A stretch of 64,000 nucleotides of DNA from Dyella sp. OK004. GTDB taxonomy: Bacteria > Pseudomonadota > Gammaproteobacteria > Xanthomonadales > Rhodanobacteraceae. The stretch lies in contig NZ_FOZI01000003.1 of the NCBI RefSeq assembly GCF_900114495.1, positions 248,001 to 312,000 on the forward strand, given 5' to 3'. How positions within the stretch are numbered: position 1 is the first letter of the stretch; each line of letters opens with the position of its first letter. The position numbers were made by a program, and so were the translations under genes. The notes under the pieces were generated by a model. That model ran no database searches. It was not told the origin of the DNA and was given only the letters and a program-made list of their open reading frames with translations. Positions 32,284 to 40,822 of this stretch are shown piece by piece.

Positions 32284-32964
32284 ATGAGCCCTTCCTCCCC
32301 CGTCCCTGTACTCACTATCGACGGGCCTTCGGGGTCGGGCAAGGGCACCATCAGTCGCCTGGTGGCGGAGCATCTGGGTTGGCGTCTGCTGGATTCAGGG
32401 GCACTGTACCGCGCAGTGGGCTATGCCGCCGGCATGGAAGGGCTGGATTTGTCCGATGCCGAGGCAGTCACCCGTTGCGCCCAGCACGTGAAGATCCGCT
32501 TTCATGCCGTCCCCAATGGCCAGGACACCCGCGTCCTGGTTAATGGTCATGACGCCACGGACGAGCTGCGTACCGAGACCGCCGGCGCGGCGGCCTCGGC
32601 GATCGCCTCCATTCCTACGGTGCGCCAGGCCTTGGTTGACCTGCAGCTGAGCTTTCGCAAGGCTCCCGGGCTGGTGGCAGACGGGCGGGACATGGGCACC
32701 GTGATCTTCCCCGACGCTGCCCATAAGGTGTTCCTGACCGCCAGTGCTGCCGAGCGTGCGAAAAGGCGCTATAAGCAGTTGAAGGAAAAGGGTCTCAGCG
32801 TTACACTTAGCGGCCTTCAGCGCGAAATTGAAGCGCGTGACGCCCGCGATGCATCCCGGGCGGTCGCGCCGCTCAAGCCGGCCGAAGATGCGGTTCTGGT
32901 GGATACCACCGGTATGGGCATCGACGCCGTCGTCGCGAAAGTACTTGCTGTGGTGCAGTCCTGA
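32284..32964 (+). CDS. cmk: cytidylate kinase
   Basis: Cmk phosphorylates CMP and dCMP with ATP. The 226-residue protein has Walker [10 protein letters not shown] near residue 14, [10 protein letters not shown] for the nucleoside monophosphate site, [15 protein letters not shown], and the LID region with [13 protein letters not shown]. It starts ATG 32284 with GGAG 5 nt upstream. It precedes rpsA, the conserved cmk-rpsA-ihfB order of gammaproteobacteria. Confidence 0.97.
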   Translation: MSPSSPVPVLTIDGPSGSGKGTISRLVAEHLGWRLLDSGALYRAVGYAAGMEGLDLSDAEAVTRCAQHVKIRFHAVPNGQDTRVLVNGHDATDELRTETAGAAASAIASIPTVRQALVDLQLSFRKAPGLVADGRDMGTVIFPDAAHKVFLTASAAERAKRRYKQLKEKGLSVTLSGLQREIEARDARDASRAVAPLKPAEDAVLVDTTGMGIDAVVAKVLAVVQS

Positions 32965-32988
32965 TCGGGTTGCACTTCGGCGTTCGTG

Positions 32989-33010
32989 CCCCTGTCGCGG
33001 CAGGGGTTTT
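32989..33010 (+). terminator. weak terminator after cmk
   Basis: CCCCTG / CAGGGG, a 6-bp stem with 6-nt loop, is followed by TTTT. Read-through into rpsA is likely. Confidence 0.5.
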
Positions 33011-33130
33011 GGTCAACGGTGCCTAGGGGATTTCTCCGAAGACACCCACAACCGGTGGGCCGATCCATCCGTGCGCATTTATCCGACGGCGCGCACTGGA
33101 TTACGGCCTTTTCTCATTTCTGGAATCAAC

Positions 33131-34804
33131 ATGACTGAAAGTTTTGCCGAGCTGTTTGAACAGAGCCAACAGGCCATCTCTAAGCTGAAGCCGGGCGCCA
33201 TTGTCACGGGTATCGTTGTGGAAATTCGCAACGACGTCGTCGTGATCAACGCCGGCCTCAAGAGCGAAGGCATCGTCCCGATCGAGCAGTTCAAGGACGA
33301 AGCTGGCACGCTCGAGGTGCAGGTAGGCGACGAGGTGAAGGTTGCCCTCGACGCACTGGAAGACGGCTTCGGCGAGACCAAGCTCTCCCGCGAGAAGGCC
33401 AAGCGTTCGATGGTGTGGGACGACCTTGAGCAGGCGTTCGACAAGGAAGAGACCATCACCGGCAAGATCTCCGGCAAGGTCAAGGGCGGTTTCACCGTCG
33501 ACATCAAGGACGTCCGCGCATTCCTGCCGGGCTCGCTGGTCGACGTGCGTCCGGTCCGCGATCCGGTTTATCTGGAAGGCAAGGACCTCGAGTTCAAGAT
33601 CATCAAGCTCGACCGCAAGCGCAATAACGTTGTGGTCAGCCGCCGCGCTGTCGTCGAGACCGAGTTCTCCGAGGAGCGCGAGAAGCTGCTTGAGCGCCTG
33701 ACCGAAGGCGCGGTGGTCAAGGGCACCGTCAAGAACCTCACCGACTACGGCGCGTTCGTGGACCTCGGCGGTATCGACGGCCTGCTGCACATCACCGACA
33801 TGGCGTGGAAGCGCGTGCGTCATCCTTCCGAAGTCGTCAACGTCGGCGACGAGCTGGACGTCCGCGTGCTGAAGTACGATCGCGAGCGCAACCGCGTGTC
33901 GCTGGGTCTGAAGCAGCTGGGCGACGACCCGTGGGTCGCCATCGCTCGCCGCTACCCGGTCGGCAGCCGCCTGTTCGGCAAGGTCTCCAACGTCACCGAT
34001 TACGGTTGCTTCGTTGAGATCGAGCCGGGCGTGGAAGGCCTGGTCCACGTGTCCGAGATGGACTGGACCAACAAGAACGTCAACCCGGCCAAGGTTGTGC
34101 AGGTGGGTGACGAGACCGAAGTGATGGTGCTGGACGTGGATGAAGAGCGTCGCCGCATCTCGCTGGGTATCAAGCAGACCCGCTCGAACCCGTGGGAAGC
34201 TTTCGCCGCCATGCACAAGAAGGGCGACAAGGTGTCCGGCCAGATCAAGTCGATCACCGACTTCGGCATCTTCATCGGCCTGGACGGCGGCATCGACGGC
34301 CTGGTTCACCTGTCCGACATCTCCTGGCAGGTATCCGGCGAAGACCTCGTGCGCAACTTCAAGAAGGGCGACGAGATCGAGGCCGTGGTGCTGGCTGTGG
34401 ATCCGGAGCGTGAGCGCATCTCCCTCGGCATCAAGCAGATGGAGCAGGATCCGTTTGGTCAGTTCATGGCGACCAATCCGCGCGGCACCATCGTCAATGG
34501 CGTCGTGAAGGAAGTGGACGCCAAGGGCGCAGTGATCGACCTGGGCGAGGGTGTCGAGGGTTACCTCCGCGCCAACGACATCGCCAAGGAGCGCATCGAC
34601 GACGCCACCCAGCACCTGAAGGTGGGCGACAAGGTCGAGGCCAAGTTCACCGGCATGGACCGCAAGGGCCGTCAGCTCCAGCTCTCCATCCGTGCGAAGG
34701 ACGAGGAAGAGCTGCATGACGCCATGCAGGAGTATTCGTCGGCTTCCGGCGGTACGACCAAGCTCGGCGCGCTGCTGAAAGAGCAGCTGAACAAGGCCGA
34801 CTAA
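33131..34804 (+). CDS. rpsA: 30S ribosomal protein S1
   Basis: S1 helps the 30S subunit bind mRNA. The 557-residue protein has six S1 (OB-fold) repeats. The first two (from about residues 20 and 105) bind the ribosome. The others carry repeated [22 protein letters not shown]-like cores and bind RNA. I chose ATG 33131 ([14 protein letters not shown]), which matches the family N-terminus. Only a weak Shine-Dalgarno-like TGGAATC precedes it, as is known for rpsA, whose translation relies on leader structure and S1 autocontrol. A long minus-strand frame across it is a shadow. Confidence 0.98.
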   Translation: MTESFAELFEQSQQAISKLKPGAIVTGIVVEIRNDVVVINAGLKSEGIVPIEQFKDEAGTLEVQVGDEVKVALDALEDGFGETKLSREKAKRSMVWDDLEQAFDKEETITGKISGKVKGGFTVDIKDVRAFLPGSLVDVRPVRDPVYLEGKDLEFKIIKLDRKRNNVVVSRRAVVETEFSEEREKLLERLTEGAVVKGTVKNLTDYGAFVDLGGIDGLLHITDMAWKRVRHPSEVVNVGDELDVRVLKYDRERNRVSLGLKQLGDDPWVAIARRYPVGSRLFGKVSNVTDYGCFVEIEPGVEGLVHVSEMDWTNKNVNPAKVVQVGDETEVMVLDVDEERRRISLGIKQTRSNPWEAFAAMHKKGDKVSGQIKSITDFGIFIGLDGGIDGLVHLSDISWQVSGEDLVRNFKKGDEIEAVVLAVDPERERISLGIKQMEQDPFGQFMATNPRGTIVNGVVKEVDAKGAVIDLGEGVEGYLRANDIAKERIDDATQHLKVGDKVEAKFTGMDRKGRQLQLSIRAKDEEELHDAMQEYSSASGGTTKLGALLKEQLNKAD

Positions 34805-34821
34805 TAAAGCAACAAGCAAGA

Positions 34822-34848
34822 CACGGGGCGGCATGTTGCCGCCCCGTG
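34822..34848 (+). terminator. strong hairpin between rpsA and ihfB
   Basis: CACGGGGCGGCA and TGCCGCCCCGTG form a perfect 12-bp stem with a 3-nt loop, 17 nt after the rpsA stop and 27 nt before ihfB. There is no T-tract, so it may act as a processing or partial termination signal that sets S1 and IHF levels apart. Confidence 0.55.
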
Positions 34849-34875
34849 GTTCCACGTCACGGACATTGGGGACCC

Positions 34876-35178
34876 ATGACCAAATCCGAATTGATCGAAG
34901 CGCTGGCACGGCGCCAGACCCATCTCGCGTTCGGCGATGTCGAGCTGGCCGTCAAGAGCGTGATCGAACAGATGAGCCATGCGCTTTCCCATGGTGAGCG
35001 CATAGAGGTACGCGGCTTCGGCAGCTTCGCGCTGCATTACCGGCCGCCGCGCATGGGCCGCAATCCCAAGACCGGCGAAGCGGTAGCCCTTCCGGGCAAG
35101 CACGTGCCGCACTTCAAGCCGGGCAAGGAATTGCGCGAGCGAGTGAACCAGGATCTGGAGCAAGCCGCGGCCACCTGA
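34876..35178 (+). CDS. ihfB: integration host factor subunit beta
   Basis: IHF-beta is half of the DNA-bending IHF heterodimer. The 100-residue protein has the HU/IHF fold: [17 protein letters not shown], the [28 protein letters not shown] beta-arm with the DNA-intercalating Pro, and a C-terminal [13 protein letters not shown]. It follows rpsA in the conserved order. ATG 34876 with GGGGA upstream gives the family start; the longer frame to 34846 overlaps the hairpin. A terminator follows at 35207. Confidence 0.97.
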   Translation: MTKSELIEALARRQTHLAFGDVELAVKSVIEQMSHALSHGERIEVRGFGSFALHYRPPRMGRNPKTGEAVALPGKHVPHFKPGKELRERVNQDLEQAAAT

Positions 35179-35206
35179 GTGGGCGAGGCAAGGTTCCAAG
35201 CCTTCC

Positions 35207-35244
35207 GAAGGCAGGCGGCGTTGAGCCGGTCCTGCCTTCTTTTT
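35207..35244 (+). terminator. rho-independent terminator of ihfB
   Basis: GAAGGCAGG / CCTGCCTTC, a 9-bp stem with a 15-nt loop, is followed by TTTTTG. Confidence 0.85.
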
Positions 35245-35370
35245 GTCTGCGATACGTGAAAGCAGGGCAGCCATGGCTATGTTCTTGCGGCATCGCCGAT
35301 GAGTGAATTCGCGTACGTGTGAACCGCCGATGCCTGTGCCGCTTCATGGCAATCGGGTAAAGTCGCGGGC

Positions 35371-35631
35371 ATGCGATTGATCGTGATGCTGATCCTGCTG
35401 CTGTTTGTCGCCGCCGGCGTGATGCTGGGGGCGCTTAATGCCGATCTGGTCGACTACGACCTGGCCTTCGTGCATTTCCAGATGCCCAAGGGCGCGGCGC
35501 TACTGGCGGCTCTGGTGCTGGGTTGGTTATTGGGCGGGCTGACTGCCTGGCTCGGCGTGAGTACGCGCCACCGTCGACAGCGCCGGCACGCCGAGCGTGA
35601 TGCCAACACCAGGCAACCCGCAGACGCATGA
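35371..35631 (+). CDS. lapA: LapA-domain inner membrane protein
   Basis: LapA (YciS, DUF1049) is a small inner-membrane protein that works with LapB in control of lipopolysaccharide synthesis. The 86-residue protein has two membrane segments (about 3-21 and 40-63), separated by NADLVDYDLAFVHFQMPKG, and a basic cytoplasmic tail. It overlaps lapB by 4 nt (ATGA), the usual coupled pair. Confidence 0.92.
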   Translation: MRLIVMLILLLFVAAGVMLGALNADLVDYDLAFVHFQMPKGAALLAALVLGWLLGGLTAWLGVSTRHRRQRRHAERDANTRQPADA

Positions 35632-36800
35632 TGGCCCTCTATGTGTTGGCCCTGCTGATTCCAGTCGCTTTTGTCAGCGGCTGGTGGACCGCCCGCAGCG
35701 CGGGAGTGCGCCGTTCCGGCGCTCAGGTCAGTGAGCTTTCCTCCGACTACTTCCGCGGCCTCAACTACCTGCTCAATGAAGAGCAGGACAAGGCGATTGA
35801 GGTTTTCCTCCGCCTGGCCGAATACAACCGCGACACGGTCGAGACTCATCTAGCGCTGGGCAATCTGTTTCGCCGCCGTGGTGAGGTTGATCGCGCCATT
35901 CGTCTGCATCAGCATCTGGTCTCGCGCCCCGGTCTGTCGGATGCGATGAAGACAGTCGCCCTGTTGGAATTGGGCGAAGACTATATGCGTGCGGGCCTGC
36001 TGGATCGCGCCGAAACCCTGTTCTCCGACCTGGTGGCGATGGATGCGCATGCACCTTCGGCGCTGCGTCACCTGATCGCGATTTACCAGCACGAGCGCGA
36101 CTGGCACAAAGCCATCGAACATGCGCGACGCCTCGAAGCAATGACCGGGGAAGACGAGGCCGGCATGATCGCTCAGTTCTACTGCGAGCTCGCCGATCAG
36201 GCGCGCCAGCATGGTGCTCGTCAGGACGCAGGCGAGTATTTGCGTCAGGCTTTTGCCTGCCAGCCGGATTGTGTGCGTGCCTTCATGCTCACCGGACGTC
36301 TGTATGCCGAAGAGGGCGAGCATGGCAAGGCGGTCGACGTGTACGAGACCGCGATTGAGGCCGACATCGCTTTCGTGCCGGAAATCCTGCCGCCGTTGCT
36401 CAACAGCTACGCCCGCTCACAACAGATGGAACGGGCTGAGAGTTTCCTGCGTGACATCCTTGAGCGTTACCACGGCATCTCGCCGGTGCTGGCGCTGACC
36501 CGCCTGTATCAGCAGCGCGATGGCGAGCGCACGGCGATTGATTTCCTTACTTCGCAGTTGCGCCAGCGCCCTTCGGTGCGCGGCCTCATGGCGTTGATCG
36601 ATGCCACCATGGACAAGGTCGAGGGCGAGGCGCGCGAGAATTTCCTGATCCTGCGCGACCTCACCAAGAAGTTGCTGGAGGGACAGGCGATGTACCGCTG
36701 CAGCCGCTGCGGATTCGGCGCCAAAGCTCACCACTGGCAATGTCCCAGCTGCAAGAGCTGGAGCACGATCCGGCCGATCCACGGCGTCGCGAACGAGTGA
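35628..36800 (+). CDS. lapB: lipopolysaccharide assembly protein LapB
   Basis: LapB (YciM) is an inner-membrane-anchored TPR protein that links LPS synthesis to FtsH-dependent degradation of LpxC. The 390-residue protein has one N-terminal membrane segment (about 2-20), a cytoplasmic TPR array (from about 45 to 345, e.g. YFRGLNYLLNEEQDKAIEVF), and a rubredoxin-like metal site at the end, YRCSRCGFGAKAHHWQCPSC. All four Cys are present. It overlaps lapA. Confidence 0.96.
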   Translation: MMALYVLALLIPVAFVSGWWTARSAGVRRSGAQVSELSSDYFRGLNYLLNEEQDKAIEVFLRLAEYNRDTVETHLALGNLFRRRGEVDRAIRLHQHLVSRPGLSDAMKTVALLELGEDYMRAGLLDRAETLFSDLVAMDAHAPSALRHLIAIYQHERDWHKAIEHARRLEAMTGEDEAGMIAQFYCELADQARQHGARQDAGEYLRQAFACQPDCVRAFMLTGRLYAEEGEHGKAVDVYETAIEADIAFVPEILPPLLNSYARSQQMERAESFLRDILERYHGISPVLALTRLYQQRDGERTAIDFLTSQLRQRPSVRGLMALIDATMDKVEGEARENFLILRDLTKKLLEGQAMYRCSRCGFGAKAHHWQCPSCKSWSTIRPIHGVANE

Positions 36801-36807
36801 GGTAGGG

Positions 36808-37839
36808 ATGTCACCTTTCGTGCTGGCCGTAGGGATGGTGCTGGCATCGTTGCTGGTTGCCTTGCTCGTGGTGCGCGGCGCCATTGCCTACGCGCATCGT
36901 CGCGGCATGCTGGACCAACCGGGTCAGCGCCGCTCGCATTCCATACCGACACCGCGCGGCGGTGGCATCGGCATGGTGATTGCCGTGCTGCTTACGGCCC
37001 CCTGGTGTTTGTCGTTGCTGCCGGAAGCCTGGACCGGTGGAATGCCCTGGGTATGGGCTGTCGCGACCTTGATGGTAGCGGCCATCGGGTGGTGGGATGA
37101 CCACCATGCCTTGCCGGTATTGCCGCGCCTGGGTGTTCAATTGGCAGCCTGTGCTTTATTTGCGTGTGCATTGGCGGCTGGCGGGATGTCGTGGCTATGG
37201 TTGCCACTGCTGGTCCTGGCCGGGGCCTGGAGCATCAATCTCCATAACTTCATGGACGGCATCGATGGGCTGCTCGCACAGCAGGTTTTGTTCGTCACCC
37301 TGGGGTTGTCAGGCCTGGCGATAGGGGCAGGGCAGTTTGCGCTTGCGGCCGGTACCGCTTGCCTTGCGGCCGCCGCTCTGGGGTTCTGGTGCTACAACCG
37401 CCCCCGCGCCGCTATTTTCATGGGGGATGTGGGTAGCGGGACCATGGGATTCCTGCTGTTCGCTTTCACCGCCATGCTATGGAAGGTGAACAGCCAGCTG
37501 CTATGGCCGGCCGCGATCCTCAGTTCATCCTTTGTAACGGACGCTACCCTTACCCTCCTTAGCCGGTTCCTGAGAGGTCGGCGCTGGTACACTCCCCATC
37601 GCGAGCACCTGTATCAATGGCTGGTTCGCAGTGGCATGTCGCACGCTCTGGGGGGCGCGTGCTACCTCGGTTGGAACCTCTTGATCGCGGCACCTCTGGC
37701 CTGGCTGTCATGGTTCTGTCCAGACTTGGGGTGGACGATCTGCGTTGTCACGTATTTGATAGCGAGCGCAGCATGGATGCTCGCCAAACGCTACTGTTTG
37801 TGGCGCATCCAGCACAGGGCCAAGCATGTCGCTACGTAA
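36808..37839 (+). CDS. WecA/WbpL-type undecaprenyl-phosphate glycosyl-1-phosphate transferase
   Basis: This is a polytopic membrane enzyme of the MraY/WecA family (343 residues, about ten segments). It loads a sugar-1-phosphate onto undecaprenyl phosphate to start O-antigen or related glycan. It shows the conserved DQPGQRRSHSIPTPRGGG start loop, the catalytic WWDDHHALP, HNFMDGIDG and FMGDVGSG, and a TPHREHLYQ loop. The product is UDP-HexNAc-specific by family. It overlaps the next gene by 14 nt; both belong to an envelope-sugar operon with galU. Confidence 0.92.
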   Translation: MSPFVLAVGMVLASLLVALLVVRGAIAYAHRRGMLDQPGQRRSHSIPTPRGGGIGMVIAVLLTAPWCLSLLPEAWTGGMPWVWAVATLMVAAIGWWDDHHALPVLPRLGVQLAACALFACALAAGGMSWLWLPLLVLAGAWSINLHNFMDGIDGLLAQQVLFVTLGLSGLAIGAGQFALAAGTACLAAAALGFWCYNRPRAAIFMGDVGSGTMGFLLFAFTAMLWKVNSQLLWPAAILSSSFVTDATLTLLSRFLRGRRWYTPHREHLYQWLVRSGMSHALGGACYLGWNLLIAAPLAWLSWFCPDLGWTICVVTYLIASAAWMLAKRYCLWRIQHRAKHVAT

Positions 37840-39721
37840 ACTGATCGGTGTCATCCATCCGCGAACGGCAGTCGTCATGCACGATCTGTTGATGGCGGCT
37901 GTGGCCTGGTGGGTGGCAAAAGCGCTGCGTTATGCCCTGATCGACGATGCGGCAATCAGCTTTCACCCGCTCGAATTTCCGCTGGTTCTTGCCGTCCAGG
38001 GCCTGATCCTCAACTGGACTGGCCTGTACCGTGGCCTCTGGCGCTTCGCCAGCCTGCCTGATCTGTGGAACATCCTGCGCGCGACAGTGATCGGCGCGCT
38101 GGCCATCGGTCTCACCTTGTTCCTCTATAACCGCTTGACCGATGTGCCGCGCTCGGTGCTGCTGGTTTACCCAGTGGTGCTGTCTCTACTGTTGGGCGCA
38201 CCGCGTCTGACCTATCGCTTCTGGAAGGACAGCCGGGTCGACATGTTCCAGTCGCAGCCGGTGCAGCGTGTGCTGATTGTCGGCGCCGACCGTGCCGGCG
38301 AAGCGCTGGCGCGTGACCTGCATCGCGATAGCCGCTATGCCGTCGTCGGTTTTGTCGACGACCGCGATAGCTTGCGTGGCGCCAGCATCAACGGACGTCC
38401 GGTGCTTGGCCGCATCGAGCTATTGCCTGAACTGGCCCGTGAAGTGGCCGCGCAAATGTTGTTGATCGCCATGCCCAGCGCGTCGACCGAAGAGATGCGG
38501 CATGTGGTCGAGCTGTGCGACCAGACGGGGCTGCCATACCGCACGGTGCCCAAGCTCGAAGACGTCGTGGCCGGTCGTGCGCAGTTCAACGAAATCAAGG
38601 AAGTTGCTATCGAGGACTTGCTTGGCCGCGATACCGTCGAACTCGATTGGACGGCTATTCGGGAAACCCTGACCGGCAAGCGCGTGCTGGTGACCGGTGG
38701 CGGTGGTTCGATCGGTTCCGAGTTGTGCCGGCAAGTGGCGCGGCTGGGTGCGCAGTCGCTCACCGTGGTCGATCACAGCGAGTTCAACCTGTACCAGATT
38801 TCGCAGGAACTGCGGCAGGAATATCCCGAGCTGCTGTTCGACGCCGTTCTCGCAGACTGCGGCGATCCAGCGGCGACGCATCGCCTGTTTTCCGAATTGA
38901 AGCCGCAAGTCGTGTTCCATGCGGCTGCCTACAAGCACGTGCCCTTGCTGCAGGGCCAGCTGCGATCCGCCTTCCGCAACAATGTGCTGGCATCGCGCAC
39001 CATGGCGGACATGGCAGATCGCCATCAGGCCGAATGCTTCGTGCTGATCTCTACCGATAAGGCGGTGAATCCCACCAGTGTGATGGGTGCCTGCAAGCGC
39101 ATCGCGGAGATCTGGTGCCAGAATCTCGATGCGCGTTCCAACACGCGCTATATCACAGTGCGTTTCGGCAACGTGCTGGATTCGGCCGGTTCGGTCGTGC
39201 CGCTGTTCCGCAAGCAGATCCGCGCGGGCGGCCCGGTGACCATCACCCATCCGGAAATCTCGCGCTACTTCATGACTATCCCCGAGGCCTGCCAGCTGAT
39301 CCTGCAGGCAGCGAGCCTGGGTAAGGGTGGTGAGATCTTCGCGCTGGATATGGGCGAGCCGGTGAAGATCCGCGATCTCGCCGAGCAGATGATCCGGCTG
39401 GCTGGCAAGAAGCCGGGTACCGAGATTCCGATTGTCTTTACCGGCCTGCGCTCGGGCGAGAAGCTGTTCGAAGAGCTGTTCCATCCGCTCGAAAACTACA
39501 GCGCTACCGCGCACGCCAAGATTTTCCTGGCGCAGTACCGCCAGGTGAGCTGGGAGCTGTTGCAGGCCCAGTTGGTCAAGGCTTCCGAGGCGACCTCCGC
39601 CTTCGATGAAGAGAGTCTGCGGCGCTGCGTGTCCAGCCTGCTGCCCTCGTTCCGCTGGAGCGACGTGGCGCAACCGGACAATGTGGTGTCGATCCGTCGA
39701 AATGAATCTGGAGATAAGTGA
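37826..39721 (+). CDS. membrane UDP-N-acetylglucosamine 4,6-dehydratase (WbpM/CapD family)
   Basis: This 631-residue protein of the WbpM/PglF/CapD family has an N-terminal membrane part of about four segments, a CoA-binding-like Rossmann domain (VLIVGADRAGEALARDL), then a short-chain dehydrogenase domain with LVTGGGGSIGSELCRQVA. The usual catalytic Tyr is Met (SVMGACK, MxxxK), as in long WbpM-type dehydratases. It converts UDP-GlcNAc to a 4-keto-6-deoxy sugar for O-antigen or N-acetyl sugars. It overlaps the WecA-like gene upstream and abuts galU. The exact sugar product is inferred. Confidence 0.93.
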   Translation: MSLRKLIGVIHPRTAVVMHDLLMAAVAWWVAKALRYALIDDAAISFHPLEFPLVLAVQGLILNWTGLYRGLWRFASLPDLWNILRATVIGALAIGLTLFLYNRLTDVPRSVLLVYPVVLSLLLGAPRLTYRFWKDSRVDMFQSQPVQRVLIVGADRAGEALARDLHRDSRYAVVGFVDDRDSLRGASINGRPVLGRIELLPELAREVAAQMLLIAMPSASTEEMRHVVELCDQTGLPYRTVPKLEDVVAGRAQFNEIKEVAIEDLLGRDTVELDWTAIRETLTGKRVLVTGGGGSIGSELCRQVARLGAQSLTVVDHSEFNLYQISQELRQEYPELLFDAVLADCGDPAATHRLFSELKPQVVFHAAAYKHVPLLQGQLRSAFRNNVLASRTMADMADRHQAECFVLISTDKAVNPTSVMGACKRIAEIWCQNLDARSNTRYITVRFGNVLDSAGSVVPLFRKQIRAGGPVTITHPEISRYFMTIPEACQLILQAASLGKGGEIFALDMGEPVKIRDLAEQMIRLAGKKPGTEIPIVFTGLRSGEKLFEELFHPLENYSATAHAKIFLAQYRQVSWELLQAQLVKASEATSAFDEESLRRCVSSLLPSFRWSDVAQPDNVVSIRRNESGDK

Positions 39722-40594
39722 GTGAGTAAGCCGTTGCGCAAGGTGGTCTTCCCAGTGGCCGGCCTAGGTACACGTTTTCTGCCAGCCACCAAGGTGGTCG
39801 CCAAGGAAATGCTGCCTGTATTGGACAAGCCGCTGATCCAGTACGCCGTCGATGAAGCCGTGGATGCCGGTGCCGACACGCTGGTGTTCGTCACCAACCG
39901 CTACAAGCACTCCATCGCCGATTACTTCGACAAAGCCTACGAGCTCGAAGCCAAGCTACAGGAGAAGGGCAAGGACGAACTGCTCGCTCTGGTGCAGGGC
40001 ACCTTGCCGCGCAATGTGCGCGCCATCTTCGTGACCCAGCCCGAAGCGTTGGGCCTGGGGCATGCCGTGCTGTGCGCCAAGCCGGTGGTGGGGAATGAGC
40101 CGTTCGGCGTGGTGCTGCCGGACGATCTGATCTGGAACAAGGGCAAGGGTGCGCTGCGCCAGATGGCCGAGCTGGCTGAAGCCCAGCAGGCTGGGGTGAT
40201 CGCGGTGGAAGAAGTGCCGCACAACGAGACCGACAAATACGGCATCGTCGATGCCACGCCGATAGACGAGCGCAGTGCGCAGATCCGCCACATGGTGGAA
40301 AAGCCCAAGCCGGCCGACGCACCGTCGAACCTCGCGGTGGTGGGCCGCTATGTCCTGCCGGGCCGCATCTTCGAACTGCTGGAGCAGACCAAGCCGGGTG
40401 CAGGTGGCGAGATCCAGCTCACCGACGCCATCGAGGCGCTGCTCAAAGAGCAGGGCAAGGTGCTGGCCTATCGTTTCGAAGGCACTCGTTTCGATTGCGG
40501 CAATAAGGCTGGCCTGGTCCGCGCGACCATGCACATGGCCCTGCAGGATCCCAAGCTCGCACCGACCGTGCGTGAGTTGTTGAGCGCGCTTTAA
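39722..40594 (+). CDS. galU: UTP-glucose-1-phosphate uridylyltransferase
   Basis: GalU makes UDP-glucose for LPS, exopolysaccharide and osmolyte synthesis. The 290-residue enzyme shows FPVAGLGTRFLPATKVVAKEML, KPLIQYAVDEAVDAG, ALGLGHAVLCAKP, VVLPDDLI, and MVEKPKPADAPSNLAVVGRY. The start is GTG 39722, directly after the TGA of the dehydratase gene, so it is the last gene of the three-gene sugar operon. No strong terminator was seen after it. Confidence 0.97.
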   Translation: MSKPLRKVVFPVAGLGTRFLPATKVVAKEMLPVLDKPLIQYAVDEAVDAGADTLVFVTNRYKHSIADYFDKAYELEAKLQEKGKDELLALVQGTLPRNVRAIFVTQPEALGLGHAVLCAKPVVGNEPFGVVLPDDLIWNKGKGALRQMAELAEAQQAGVIAVEEVPHNETDKYGIVDATPIDERSAQIRHMVEKPKPADAPSNLAVVGRYVLPGRIFELLEQTKPGAGGEIQLTDAIEALLKEQGKVLAYRFEGTRFDCGNKAGLVRATMHMALQDPKLAPTVRELLSAL

Positions 40595-40822
40595 AGCACC
40601 AGACCGGCCCTGGCCAACCCTGGGCTGGCGCCCCTGCCATCTGGCTGTGGCAACATGTCAGAATCTGTACCGCATCCTGCCATTTTCATGGTGCAGGATG
40701 TGCTTGGGGGAAACCGATCGATTCGCCGTTCCATTCCATGGAGCGGTTTTGTCGCAGCCGGTGATTGGCCCGAGGCCGGCTAAACGCCGTCCCTATTCAT
40801 TGGATGATTGCCAGGAAGCACT

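Noticed and set aside
33101-34909. 602-codon minus-strand open frame across rpsA
   Set aside because: Shadow of rpsA with His/Asp/Leu-rich low-quality translation.
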